From: G963668345 sp965206025
Lineage (GTDB): Bacteria; Acidobacteriota; Terriglobia; Bryobacterales; UBA6623
Direction: 5' to 3'
Assembly (NCBI GenBank): GCA_965206025.1
Contig: CBDBIU010000004.1
Coordinates: 1,922,001-1,986,000 of the forward strand
DNA: 64,000 nucleotides
Part shown: positions 17,864 through 26,764 of the stretch, piece by piece
Layout: each line of letters begins with the position of its first letter
How positions within the stretch are numbered: the stretch's first letter is position 1
Translations under genes and position numbers: made by a program
Notes under the pieces: model-generated
Told to the model about the DNA's origin: nothing
Seen by the model: only the letters and a program-made list of their open reading frames with translations
Databases searched by the model: none

Positions 17864-18889
17864 TTACAACTCTGGCGGGTAGTAGCCGCTTCGGTGGCGG
17901 ATTTCCATCTCGGCTTCGAGATTGACTTTGACTTTGATCTCGCGGAACTTCTGGTCACTGAAGGGAGCAGGGGGATTGTACGCTAGGATGTACTGGCTCT
18001 GAACATCGCCCGCGATGGCCAGTATGGCTCGATACAGGGCTTCCAACTGGGCGCGAGCGTATTCACCGGTCCCCACGGTTCGCACGTAATTGCCTGCGTC
18101 CTGGGGTTGCGAGAGATAGCCCGATATGTCGCTGTGGACGCCCTCCATGGGAGAGCCCACCCGGCCCCCGGTGGCATGGGCCAAACGATAGAGGTTTTTT
18201 TCCTCTTCTTCGTGAAAACCCCAGGCGACCGTGCTGACGCTGAATATCGTCACGTGGTTGCGTTGTGCTTCGAAGATTACCTCCTCTAGGGTGCGCTTGC
18301 TGGCGTTGTCGTGCCCGTCGCCGACAATGACGATGACTTTCCGAGGCTCGCCCGACCCTTGGTAGGTCGCCGACGCCAATTGCTCCGTGCAGGCTGCATA
18401 AATGGCATCGAGCATGGCGCTGCCGCCGCCGTGCTTGAGTCTTTCCATCCTCTGCGCAATTGGGTAGGGATCAGCGGTCGTTTCGACGAGCAGGTCGACT
18501 TCCGTGTGATAGCCCATCAGGAAGCCCTTGTTGCGCCCCTCTTCGGGAATCAGGATATACGCTAAATCGCCTATCGATTCCTTGTAGCTCTTGTAGTAGA
18601 TGCGGGCCGTGTTGCTCAGCTCGACCAAGAAGCCGACCCATAAAGGTGGTTTGGCTTCTTCCGCCGTACTCGCGGTGAAGTAGCGGATGGCAACTCGCTG
18701 GCCGTCTTCGTAGACCTCGAAGTCGTCCTTGTTTAGATCGACGATGTACTTGCCTTCATTGTCGGTGACCGTCACCGGAACATTGACGACATCGACATCG
18801 ACGCGAATCGTTTCCGCGGGCTGATCCGCTTGCTGCCCACACAGCAAGCCGCACGAGATCAGCAGCGAGACGGAGACGTGACTCCACAT
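17864..18889 (-). CDS. VWFA-related acidobacterial domain protein
   Basis: 341 aa with signal peptide (VSLLISCGLLCGQQ). The block VDVDVVNVPVTVTDNEGKYI followed by LNKDDFEVYEDGQ is the N-terminal strand module of the TIGR03436-type family, which is expanded in Acidobacteria. A von Willebrand A-like Rossmann fold follows: VGFLVELSNTARIYY replaces the usual DxSxS, with Ser/Asn rather than the full MIDAS; then GGGSAMLDAIYAA and VIVIVGDGHDNASK. It ends with YILAYNPPAP and RHRSGYYPPEL, characteristic of the family. Secreted; probably protein-protein adhesion. Exact role unknown. Confidence 0.88.
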   Translation of the reverse strand: MWSHVSVSLLISCGLLCGQQADQPAETIRVDVDVVNVPVTVTDNEGKYIVDLNKDDFEVYEDGQRVAIRYFTASTAEEAKPPLWVGFLVELSNTARIYYKSYKESIGDLAYILIPEEGRNKGFLMGYHTEVDLLVETTADPYPIAQRMERLKHGGGSAMLDAIYAACTEQLASATYQGSGEPRKVIVIVGDGHDNASKRTLEEVIFEAQRNHVTIFSVSTVAWGFHEEEEKNLYRLAHATGGRVGSPMEGVHSDISGYLSQPQDAGNYVRTVGTGEYARAQLEALYRAILAIAGDVQSQYILAYNPPAPFSDQKFREIKVKVNLEAEMEIRHRSGYYPPEL

Positions 18890-19040
18890 AGCGGATCGAA
18901 ACCCGTCCTTATTCTAACCCAGCGGTTGGCCGAAATCGGGCTACTGGGTCTGAAAAGGGACAAGGTTGTTACAGAGACGAGCGCCTCCCCGCGTCGAGGG
19001 TCCCGGATTCGGATGCGTGAAAGCCGATCTTCACCTAAAG

Positions 19041-19304
19041 CCGCATTTCTCACCAGCGGCCGCCACGAATGGAAGCAAATGCCCGCCGCCAAGGATGTAG
19101 GGGCGCGATTGATCGCGCCCAGGGACAAACAAGAGTGTCTGTCCCTACAGCGCTCGGTCGGTTTGGTAGGGGCCGGCACTCTTGTTGGTCCTTCGCGGCG
19201 ATCTTTCGTACAAATCCGGGCTGAACAATCTGGATTGATCGGAAGCGGACCAACGAGAACGACCCGTCTTGTGACGACCCGGCGAAATTTGTGAGAAAAG
19301 CGGG
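19041..19304. repeat. Dispersed element, diverged 264-bp copy
   Basis: Left end CCGCATTTCTCACCAGCGG, right end GTGAGAAAAGCGGG followed by CTGA. The interior has GTAGGGGCGCGATTGATCGC and a second insertion-like inverted pair (AGGGACAAAC...CTGTCCCT). It fills the gap between the VWA and amidohydrolase genes, ending 14 bp past the amidohydrolase stop. Confidence 0.65.
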
Positions 19305-19318
19305 CTGAGAGCTCCGCG

Positions 19319-20596
19319 TCAGGGCCGCTTGTAAATCTCGCCCGCTTTCATCACGAACGACACGCGGGTCATCGTCTCGATATCCTCGGCCGGGTCTTCG
19401 GGAGTGGCGACGAGATCGGCGAGCTTCCCTGCTTCGATGGCGCCAAGTTCGTCTTCGACGCCCAGCAGTTCGGCCGCGCCGAGTGTCGCTGAACGAAGAG
19501 CCTCTAAAGGGGACATCCCGCCCTCCACCATATAACGAAACTCCTTCGCGTTCTCGCCGTGCGGGATCACCCCGGAGTCGGTCCCGAAAGCGATCTGGAC
19601 CCCTGCCTGGTAAAACCTACGGAAAGTCGCTTGTGCTTTCGGGGCGATGCTGATCACCTTGGCGCGGACCATTTCAGGGAAATAGCCGGGAATCTTGGCC
19701 TTCTCGGCGGTGAACCAGCCCGCGGCCAGCGTGGGCACATACCAAGTGCCGTGTTTCTTGAAGAGCTGGATCGCCTCCTCGTCCGCCAGCGTGGCGTGCT
19801 CGATCGATCGCACGCCGGCCCGGATAGCCCGCTTCATGCCTTCGGCCCCATGGGCGTGCGCCGCGACGTGGAACTCGTAGTCGTTCGCAGTGGTGACAAT
19901 CTCGCGAATCTCACTCTCGGTGAACTGCGGATTCTGTCCGCTCTTGGCCACGCTAAGGATGCCTCCGGTGGCCGTGATCTTAATCACGTCGGCGCCCTCC
20001 TTGTAACGCTGACGCACGGCCTTGCGCGCGTCATCGAGGCCGTTCACGACGCCCTCGACGGGCCCCGGGTCCCCCATGAGGTCCGCGCGTAAACCGCTGG
20101 TCAGATCCGCGTGGCCCCCGGTTGTGGCCAGGGATTGGCCGGCGTTCCACATCCGCGGACCTTTCACCAGCCCTTCTTCGATCGCTTTCTTCAGGGCGAT
20201 CGATACGTTATTGCGCGTTCCCAGGTCTCGCACCGTCGTAAAGCCCGCTAGCAGTGTCCTTTCGGCGTAAACCGCGGCTCGGAAAGCGTGATCGGCCGGG
20301 TTCAGACGAAACAGCTCCTCGTAGTGCTTGGGGCTCATTTGAATGAACAAATGGACGTGCATGTCCATCAGTCCCGGCATGCAGGTGTGAGACTTCAGAT
20401 CAACAACCTCCACACCGGAAGTCGGAGTGGAATACCCGGCTTCGACGCTCTTGAAGCGGCCGGCTTCGACGACAACCGTAACGCGTTCACGGATGTTCCC
20501 GGCGCGGACGTCAACGAGCTTTCCGCAGTGCAGAAGAGTCGTCGCCCACAGACCGGGCGAGCTCAGTAGGAAAGAGACAACGAGTATCTTGCTCAC
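19319..20596 (-). CDS. Metal-dependent amidohydrolase, secreted
   Basis: 425 aa from GTG 20596, chosen because a GGGAGG box lies about 11 nt upstream and the next residues (SKILVVSFLLSSPGLWA) form a signal peptide. Metal ligands of the amidohydrolase superfamily: MDMHVHLF (HxH), a Lys in ADVIKITATGG, HVAAHAHG, RSIEHATL and FGTDSGVIPHG. It closes with the ELLGVEDELGAIEAGKLADL sequence found in imidazolonepropionase-like and Xaa-Pro dipeptidase-like members. A periplasmic hydrolase of peptide or cyclic amide bonds is likely; substrate unknown. Monocistronic. Confidence 0.88.
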   Translation of the reverse strand: MSKILVVSFLLSSPGLWATTLLHCGKLVDVRAGNIRERVTVVVEAGRFKSVEAGYSTPTSGVEVVDLKSHTCMPGLMDMHVHLFIQMSPKHYEELFRLNPADHAFRAAVYAERTLLAGFTTVRDLGTRNNVSIALKKAIEEGLVKGPRMWNAGQSLATTGGHADLTSGLRADLMGDPGPVEGVVNGLDDARKAVRQRYKEGADVIKITATGGILSVAKSGQNPQFTESEIREIVTTANDYEFHVAAHAHGAEGMKRAIRAGVRSIEHATLADEEAIQLFKKHGTWYVPTLAAGWFTAEKAKIPGYFPEMVRAKVISIAPKAQATFRRFYQAGVQIAFGTDSGVIPHGENAKEFRYMVEGGMSPLEALRSATLGAAELLGVEDELGAIEAGKLADLVATPEDPAEDIETMTRVSFVMKAGEIYKRP

Positions 20597-20774
20597 AGGT
20601 TGGAGTACCTCCCGGGGACGCACACCGTCTGCTTTGAGCAGACCAACGCGGGGCTCTATTCTATCGCTCTTTGCCACGCGAGAATGCTCGCCCCGCCCGC
20701 ACATCGCACCCCCGCGTCCGGGGAAATCGAAGAGCGAGAAACCGATATCGCCGCTCTGCTAATGTAGAGCCCGC

Positions 20775-20978
20775 ATGGCCCGATCCGGAAACCCTTTGCG
20801 CCGGTCGCGGCGCCGCCGCTGGATCGGAGGAGTATGCGGCGGCCTGGCGGAGTGGTTGGGATGGAACCCCACTCTCGTGAGGTTGCTGTACGTTGTGATC
20901 TCGATTGTATCGGTCGGATTCCCCGGCACTTTGGCCTACATCATCCTGTGGTTTGTCATGCCTCTGAAGCCGAAGTAG
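20775..20978 (+). CDS. PspC domain membrane protein
   Basis: 67 aa. A basic N-terminus (RRSRRRRWIGGVCGGLAEWL) followed by LVRLLYVVISIVSVGFPGTL and YIILWFVMPLKPK is the whole PspC domain, with one hydrophobic helix pair. PspC proteins sit in the inner membrane and act in phage-shock or envelope-stress responses. There is no psp operon nearby, so this is a lone single-domain member. Confidence 0.88.
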   Translation: MARSGNPLRRSRRRRWIGGVCGGLAEWLGWNPTLVRLLYVVISIVSVGFPGTLAYIILWFVMPLKPK

Positions 20979-21066
20979 TGCCGGCGGCTTTTGCGGGATC
21001 CACCGGCGTGCATCCGAGTCGTGTACGCGCGGGACCTTGGTAGGGGGGCGAGATGCCGGTGAATCT

Positions 21067-21393
21067 TTACGGCGTTTGCCGGCCGTTTGAACCGCCGCTG
21101 AGCGTTTCAATCAGGCGGTTGAGCTTCCTCTCCGTGTCCGCATGGAGACCAGCAAGCCCTTTGACTGTCTCCTCCGTCGCCTTTTGGGCAGCGATGAGTT
21201 CTTTATGACCCTCGGCCAGTGCGGCGATTCGGCGGTCATGGCTCTTGATCTGTTGTTCTTGGGCCGCGATTCGGCGATCGTGGCCGGCGATGAGCTTCAT
21301 TCCTCCCTCGATAGGCTTGAGGATGGAATCTTGGCGTACGTTCATCGCGGCCTGTTGCTCAACGATAAACTCCATGGTCTTCTCGACGTCCAT
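21067..21393 (-). CDS. Hypothetical coiled-coil protein
   Basis: 108 aa from ATG 21393 (an upstream in-frame extension to 21756 overlaps the kinase gene and is not supported). Nearly all helical: MDVEKTMEFIVEQQAAMNVR, then the repeated HDRRIAAQEQQIKS / HDRRIAALAEGHKE heptads, then HADTERKLNRLIETLSG. No membrane segment or known domain. It follows the histidine kinase on the same strand with a 121-bp gap and could be its partner, but nothing proves that. Confidence 0.6.
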   Translation of the reverse strand: MDVEKTMEFIVEQQAAMNVRQDSILKPIEGGMKLIAGHDRRIAAQEQQIKSHDRRIAALAEGHKELIAAQKATEETVKGLAGLHADTERKLNRLIETLSGGSNGRQTP

Positions 21394-21514
21394 CACTCCG
21401 ATGGTATCAGCAACCCAGAATCCTCCGGTCAGTCGGCAGGTTCTGGCGTCCGGCCGCGTCCGAAGAGGATAAGGTTCGCCGACTGAGTCCCTACCAGCGG
21501 AGAGACGCCGTGGT

Positions 21515-22993
21515 TCAAGATTTCGGCCTACCGGTCGGGCGAAGAGGCAGGATTGCGCGGAATGTCGATCCCTCGCCAACCTCGCTTTCCACTTCGATCT
21601 TCCCGTCGTGCTCGTCGAGGATGCGCCGGACGATGGACAAACCGAGACCGGTACCGACCTTGACGCCTTTGGTCGTAAAACCGGGGTCAAAAATCCGCCC
21701 CAGGTTCTCCGGCGGAATACCTCCCCCGGTATCTGTAATCTCCACAACCACATCATCCTCGGTGGTGAAGGTCTTTAGGTGAATCTCTCCCTTCCCTTCG
21801 ATCGCCTGACTCGCGTTCACAAGCAGGTTCATATAGACCTGATTGAGCCGGCTTGGATGACATCGAATCGGTGGAACATCGCCGTAGTCTTTGTGCACGG
21901 TGACTCGATCCTTGAGCTGGTTGCCGATGAGGGTCAGGGTGCTCTCCAGGCCGTCGTGGATGTCCACCTCGTCTTCAGCCGCCTGATCGAGGCGAGCAAA
22001 CGTGCGAAGACCGGTCACGATCTTGATCATGCGCTCGGCCGCCATGGCGCTGAATTCGGTAAGTGAAGACATACTCCGCAAAAGCTCCCGCACCTTGCCG
22101 GCCTGCCGTAGATCGCCCTGGGCCGGCCAATCTTCGAGCAACTGCCTTATCTTCTTGACCGTGAGACTCACCGTGTCGTTGTTGCTATTGAGAACCCCCA
22201 GCGGCGTGTTGATCTCGTGGGCGACTCCCGCCACCAGGTTGCCGAGAGAAGCCATCTTCTCTTGAATCACGAGCTGATTCTGCGTTTCCTTCAGCTCCTC
22301 GAGAGTGTGCTCCAGCTCTTTGTTCCTTCCCGCCAGCTGCTGGGTTCGCTCCTTGACTTTCTCCGCCAGGGACTGGCTGTACTCCTCCTGCTTCTTGTAG
22401 AGCAGAGCATTGTGAATAGCGCTGGCCGACAGGTTGGCGACAACCGAGACCAGCGTTTCGTCGCGCTCGGTAAATGCTTTCCGCTCGGCGCTTTCCACCG
22501 CGAAGACCCCCACCAGCGTATCTTTAATGAGCAGGGGAATCGCGATCTGGCTTTCCGCATCGGGAAGTCCCGGCAGCTCCGGCACCGCCCCCAGCTCATC
22601 GGCTTGGTCGGAGTGCGCCATCTCGCTGCGGACCGCGGCGGCGTAGGAGCGCGACTGGCTCAAGTTTCCAACGCGCATCATCTTCCGTCTGCGGGCGACC
22701 GTTCCGATCACGCCCACGCCGACCGGCGCTTGGGCGCCCACAGCGGGGTCCTTGTAGCCCCGACTGGCGACTACACTGAGTGTCTCGGCGGAGTCATCGA
22801 GCAGCAGAATGAGGGAATGGTGGAAGCCGAACAGATCATACATTGTCCCCAGCACCGCGGCATAAATTTCGTCCAGGTTCAGCGTCGCGTTGACCTCCGA
22901 CGACATCTGTCGAAGGACGCGGACTTCTTCGCTCTTTTGGGCTAGCTCTTGCTGGAGCTGTTCGAGGGGCGTCTTGTCCAGTGGGGTGGCCAT
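21515..22993 (-). CDS. GAF-domain sensor histidine kinase
   Basis: 492 aa from ATG 22993 (MATPLDKTPLEQL). A short coiled coil is followed by a GAF domain (about 30-190, with IAIPLLIKDTLVGVFAVESA) and a linker coiled coil (EEYSQSLAEKVKERTQQLAG...). The dimerisation/phosphoacceptor H-box is NLVAGVAHEINTPLGVL. The catalytic domain has LNQVYMNLLVNASQAI (N-box), ITDTGGGIPPENL (G1), FDPGFTTK and GTGLGLSIVRRI (G2). No transmembrane helix, so it is cytoplasmic and senses a small ligand or redox signal. No response regulator adjoins it. Confidence 0.92.
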   Translation of the reverse strand: MATPLDKTPLEQLQQELAQKSEEVRVLRQMSSEVNATLNLDEIYAAVLGTMYDLFGFHHSLILLLDDSAETLSVVASRGYKDPAVGAQAPVGVGVIGTVARRRKMMRVGNLSQSRSYAAAVRSEMAHSDQADELGAVPELPGLPDAESQIAIPLLIKDTLVGVFAVESAERKAFTERDETLVSVVANLSASAIHNALLYKKQEEYSQSLAEKVKERTQQLAGRNKELEHTLEELKETQNQLVIQEKMASLGNLVAGVAHEINTPLGVLNSNNDTVSLTVKKIRQLLEDWPAQGDLRQAGKVRELLRSMSSLTEFSAMAAERMIKIVTGLRTFARLDQAAEDEVDIHDGLESTLTLIGNQLKDRVTVHKDYGDVPPIRCHPSRLNQVYMNLLVNASQAIEGKGEIHLKTFTTEDDVVVEITDTGGGIPPENLGRIFDPGFTTKGVKVGTGLGLSIVRRILDEHDGKIEVESEVGEGSTFRAILPLRPTGRPKS

Positions 22994-23009
22994 TGGACCG
23001 CGGCGAGGG

Positions 23010-23204
23010 TCAGTTGCCCGCCAGCTTCTCAACCGAGTTGACGCGGTAGATGTCGGCGGCCTTCAATTTAAAGATACCCGACATTCCCGTGGCGGAGGCG
23101 ATCGCTTCGATGTGCATGTCCATCGTCTCGAAGATGGGCCCCTCAGTCTCCGAGTGGTCGTATTCAACCTGAAGCAGCCACTTCGTGGATCTCAGCAGAT
23201 CGTT
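23010..23204 (-). pseudogene. C-terminal fragment of an unrecognised protein, cut by IS1380
   Basis: Open minus frame entering from the IS and ending at TGA (23010): LNDLLRSTKWLLQVEYDHSE ... AIASATGMSGIFKLKAAD then YRVNSVEKLAGN. About 64 residues with normal codon use and a clean stop just upstream of the kinase start, so it looks like a real gene tail. The 5' part is missing: the other side of the IS holds a different gene. No family recognised. Confidence 0.55.
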
Positions 23205-24874
23205 TAAGCCCGCATTTTCAATTTGATGTTTGACATCCCGACCTTCCAGCGGCCTTGAGCGTCTTTATTCATAGGGGCTAGAGCCCGATGAGGACGCCAT
23301 GGAGGCCAACACCCAATGGGTGAAAAACAAACCAAGCCATTCCAGCTAAGTTTCAACGGCTTGTTGAAAGTCGATTTCCAGGGATCGCACGTCACTTCTG
23401 ATGGTGGCCTGATTTTGGTTCGCGAACTGGACGAACGGCTCGGTCTCGGAGAACTGATTGACGAGCATCTCAGCGACTCCCGGCAAGGCACAAACAAGCA
23501 GTTCACGCTCGCTGATCTGTTGCGGCAGTCGGTCTACAGCCGCTTGGCGGGCTACGAGGACCTCAACGACGCCGAGCGGGTTTCGATCGATCCGACGTTT
23601 CGGCTGATCGGTTCGCAGAAGATCTGGGATCGCGGTGCGGCCTTGACCTCGACGCTGCACGGCTTCGAGACGGAGATGCTGGCGAGCGAAGAGAACCTGC
23701 TGGGGCTGATGGCGCTGAACCGAGAGCTGGTCGGGCAAGCGGAGGCGTTCGACGACTCCGAGCGGGTCGTTCTGGACATGGACTCCACCGAGAGTCCGGT
23801 CCATGGCCAACAGGAAGGCAGTGCCTACAACGGACACTTCGAGTCGGTCTGCTACCATCCGTTGCTTTTGTTCAACGGTCATGGTGATTGCCTCGCTGCA
23901 AAGCTGCGTCCAGGCAACGTGCACAGCGCCGACGACTGGGATGAGCTATTGTTGCCGGAGATCGAGCGCCAACAGGCTGCGGGCAAGCAGGTCGCCTTCC
24001 GGGGCGATGCGGCCTTTGCCAAGCCGGAGGTTTATGAGGCTTCGGAGGAACGCGGAGTACAGTACGCCATTCGCATTCCGGCCAACAAGAGCCTGGAGTT
24101 GGAGATCGAGGACATCCTGTTTCGGCCACCGGGCAGGCCGAGCGCCAAGCCCCTGGTGCGCTACAAGAGCTTCCGCTATCAGGCCGCCAGTTGGAGCAAA
24201 CCGCGGCGCATCGTAGCGAAGGTTGAGCACCACCCGGGCGAACTGTTCGCGCAACCCGGCTTCATCGTCACCAACATGACCCGGCCCAGTCGCTCGGTGG
24301 TGCGCTTTTACAACAAGCGCGGCACGGCCGAGCAGTGGATCAAGGAAGGCAAGCAGGCCACGAATTGGACACGGTTGTCGTGCCATCGTTTTCGCGCGAA
24401 CGAAGTTCGCTTGCAACTCAGCGTCCTGGCTTACAACCTCGGCAACCTGTGGCGGCGGCTGGGACTGCCACCAAGCATCAAGAGCTGGTCGCTGACGAGC
24501 TTGCAGCAGCGGCTGATGAAGACCGGCGGGCGGCTGGTCAAGCATGCCCGCTACTACTGGTTGCTGCTGGCCGAGGGGCATCTGAACCGGCGGCTGTTCG
24601 GTGACATGCTGCACAGGATCTGGGCGCTGCCGCTGCCGAGCGGGTAGCGTTGACCGGGCTAGGATCAACAGTTTTCGGCTCCAAAAAGGTTTGGCAGGGA
24701 GCAGTGTCGGCCGCAGCGCCGTTCAGGCCGCGCAATCAACGTCTGTGAGCGGACGGACGAGCCCTGGCGCCTACCGGCGGAGGGGATGTGCAGGGTTCAG
24801 CGCGAAAAGACGTGGCATTCGGGCCGGCGCGGATGTATACTGTGGCCGTGCCAAGGCCAAAACGGAAATCCTGG
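23205..24874 (+). mobile_element. IS1380-family insertion sequence, copy 1 (1670 bp shared unit)
   Basis: The boundaries come from comparison with the inverted copy at 50121-51790: both share exactly 1670 bp and diverge on either side. Left end TAAGCCCGCATTTTCAATTT, right end (reverse complement) CCAGGATTTCCGTTTTGGCC. The weak inverted repeat starts at CC, as usual for IS1380. The flanks show no direct repeat and belong to two different broken genes. Confidence 0.9.
23316..24647 (+). CDS. IS1380-family transposase, copy 1
   Basis: 443 aa DDE transposase. N-terminal strand VTSDGGLILVRELDERLGLG, first catalytic Asp in VVLDMDSTESPVHG, second in FRGDAAFAKPE, and a C-terminal YNKRGTAEQWIKEGK holding the Glu. 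These are the DDE_Tnp_1 features of IS1380. Intact and full length for the family. The protein is identical to copy 2, so transposition or duplication was recent. Confidence 0.93.
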   Translation: MGEKQTKPFQLSFNGLLKVDFQGSHVTSDGGLILVRELDERLGLGELIDEHLSDSRQGTNKQFTLADLLRQSVYSRLAGYEDLNDAERVSIDPTFRLIGSQKIWDRGAALTSTLHGFETEMLASEENLLGLMALNRELVGQAEAFDDSERVVLDMDSTESPVHGQQEGSAYNGHFESVCYHPLLLFNGHGDCLAAKLRPGNVHSADDWDELLLPEIERQQAAGKQVAFRGDAAFAKPEVYEASEERGVQYAIRIPANKSLELEIEDILFRPPGRPSAKPLVRYKSFRYQAASWSKPRRIVAKVEHHPGELFAQPGFIVTNMTRPSRSVVRFYNKRGTAEQWIKEGKQATNWTRLSCHRFRANEVRLQLSVLAYNLGNLWRRLGLPPSIKSWSLTSLQQRLMKTGGRLVKHARYYWLLLAEGHLNRRLFGDMLHRIWALPLPSG

Positions 24875-25214
24875 CTTGGATGTGCTCCAGGACGTCAATG
24901 TACAAAACGGTGTCAAACGCCGTTCCGACGGGGATCTCATGAATCGCCCCTTCAAAAACCTCAAAAGGGTGATGCGTCGAAAGGCTTGCGCATTGTCCGC
25001 GAAGGAGGGCCGCCAAGGCTGGATCCGGTTCACAGCAGACCCACCGACCGTCTGTGTGGGGTCGCAGCAGTAGAGTGTTTGCTCCCATTCCAGCTCCGAC
25101 TTCCAGCACATCGCCGGCGAGGAACGGTTTAACGCGGTGTGCCCAATACGCTTTCCAGTTTTTGGCGTGCCTGAATATCTCCAGCTCTTGCCCAATGTAG
25201 GTAAAATCGCCCAA
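24875..25214 (-). pseudogene. Class I SAM methyltransferase, 3' end removed by IS1380
   Basis: 113 native residues remain: KPFLAGDVLEVGAGMGANTL (SAM-binding motif I), VCCEPDPALAALLRG (acidic end of strand 2) and DTVLYIDVLEHIQ (motif II/post-I). Directly after EHIQ the frame runs into the IS end. The C-terminal substrate half is lost, so it is presumably inactive. It begins 1 nt after the stop of the glycosyltransferase upstream, so the two were one operon, perhaps for glycan or lipid modification. Confidence 0.8.
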
Positions 25215-25215
25215 A

Positions 25216-26205
25216 CTAAGTCTCCACTCTAATCACTTTATCTATCAATACCTGATAGTCTTTGATCGGAACGGAGTCCGTGGAGTTCCTTCCGTTAAGC
25301 GCCAGAAAGAGAAATACGCCAACGAACAAGGAGAGCTGCACAACTAAGACAAGCAGCGCCGCGAGAGTGGTCAGTGCCCACACAGGCACGCTGAAGTCAG
25401 TGAGTAAATGCAATCCGACGCTCACTAAAGTCAGCGCAAGAAGTATGCCTCCGCCGGTCGCAATGGCGACCAAGAGGCGCACTCCCACCAACGGACTAAA
25501 TACAGAGATCGCACTGAGACCGTGCAACGCCAGCGAGACGAAATTCATTCTGGAGCGGCCGGCCAAGCGGGTGCCGCGCTGTGTGGGGATCTGTTTGTAA
25601 GGGATGGATGCGGCATGGACGGCGGCCGCGTAGTGATTCCAGAGTTCCGACACTACGGCGAGGGTGCTCACCGTTGCCCGTCCGACGGCGGAGAAGTTTC
25701 CCACGCGTACGGGAATGCCGGTTAGCAAGTAATGGGTCCACCTATAAAGGAAGTAGAGGATCGAATATAACGGACCTTCGCTGCGCCGGGTCCGCTCCGC
25801 AAACACAGCAACATCTTCCGCATCATTTCTAAGGGCCTCCAAAAGACGAGGAACATCTTCGGCGCGGTCCTCGCCATCCGCATCCATTACTACGGCCCAT
25901 TCGAACTTGTCGGTTTCCAGTGCATGAAGCAGGCCGACAGCGATCGCCCGCTGATGACCAACATTGCGCCGAAGGCGAACGACTTCAATCAGCCGTATGG
26001 CGCGCAACCCTCGCGCGAGAGCGCTCGGGTCGACAGATGGTCGCGAGAAATCGTCCACCAGCAGCAGTTTGGCTGAGTACCCGTTTTCGGCCAACGCATT
26101 ATCCAGTCTCGGTATGAACAGAGTAACCGCGTCGGCGTCGTTGTAGATCGGCATAACGATAACGCAGTCGTGAGCCGATGACTTGGTTGCTTCGTCCGAA
26201 TTCAC
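25216..26205 (-). CDS. Family 2 glycosyltransferase with C-terminal membrane helices
   Basis: 329 aa. The GT-A domain covers residues 1-230: CVIVMPIYNDADAV, LLLVDDFSRPSVDP, RLRRNVGHQRAIAVGLLHAL and the nucleotide/metal motif VVMDADGEDRAEDVP. Two strong TM helices follow (LLVAIATGGGILLALTLVSV; LTTLAALLVLVVQLSLFVGV). This is the DPM1/GtrB-like architecture that transfers a sugar to polyprenyl phosphate at the inner membrane. First gene of an operon with the truncated methyltransferase. Confidence 0.88.
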   Translation of the reverse strand: MNSDEATKSSAHDCVIVMPIYNDADAVTLFIPRLDNALAENGYSAKLLLVDDFSRPSVDPSALARGLRAIRLIEVVRLRRNVGHQRAIAVGLLHALETDKFEWAVVMDADGEDRAEDVPRLLEALRNDAEDVAVFAERTRRSEGPLYSILYFLYRWTHYLLTGIPVRVGNFSAVGRATVSTLAVVSELWNHYAAAVHAASIPYKQIPTQRGTRLAGRSRMNFVSLALHGLSAISVFSPLVGVRLLVAIATGGGILLALTLVSVGLHLLTDFSVPVWALTTLAALLVLVVQLSLFVGVFLFLALNGRNSTDSVPIKDYQVLIDKVIRVET

Positions 26206-26416
26206 AAAGGGTCACCGAATTTAAGCGCCGTCGAGAAGTACGGCTAGGTCGGGTTCGGGGTCACTCCGTCGCCCGATGCCGCCATGCGCCCTGCTGCTCG
26301 TTGAAAATCCAGGAGCTACTCGTCGATAATTGGGGCCGGCCAGAGCCAACGTACAACATAGATCGGTTGCCGGTCAAGAGGGGGACGCCAGTCTGGTGCT
26401 GAGATATCCGGGCCAG

Positions 26417-26594
26417 CCCGCATTTCTCGCCACCTGGCGGGTCGAAGCACAAAATAGGCCCGCCATGACTGCGTTGCGCTTGCTCGCCGTGCTCAATCTA
26501 CCGTTCAAGTACGCTTCCGCGCGCCGAGCGGCGCGCGCCTTGTACTGACGGGCTTCTCACGCACTTCGCCTCGCCACATGGTGAGAAAAGCGGG
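26417..26594. repeat. Dispersed CCCGC-ended element (178 bp)
   Basis: Ends CCCGCATTTCTCGCCACCTG and (reverse complement) CCCGCTTTTCTCACCATGTG, flanked by CCAG and TTAG. The interior GCGCGCCGAGCGGCGCGCGC is a strong palindrome. Nothing else is seen in the 26206-26764 gap. Confidence 0.82.
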
Positions 26595-26764
26595 TTAGTG
26601 GGTGGCGGAACTTCGGGCACGGGCAGCTAGATTGCCAGGCGCATCCAACAAATCCTGTAGGAGCAGAGGCAACCCGCCGCAGTCCTGATGGACGAACAGC
26701 CGATTGTGAAACCATCGGGCGCCAACGCCAGGCGCCCGGGTCAACCGATCAAGGCCACACAGCC

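Noticed and set aside
21394..21756. N-terminal extension of the coiled-coil protein.
   Set aside because: The extension is Arg/Pro/Ser-rich shadow sequence that overlaps the histidine kinase gene; ATG 21393 gives a clean helical protein.
23201..24878. A TTAA or TAAG target duplication for IS1380 copy 1.
   Set aside because: The right flank reads CTTG; no 4-5 bp direct repeat exists at either copy with the boundaries defined by alignment.
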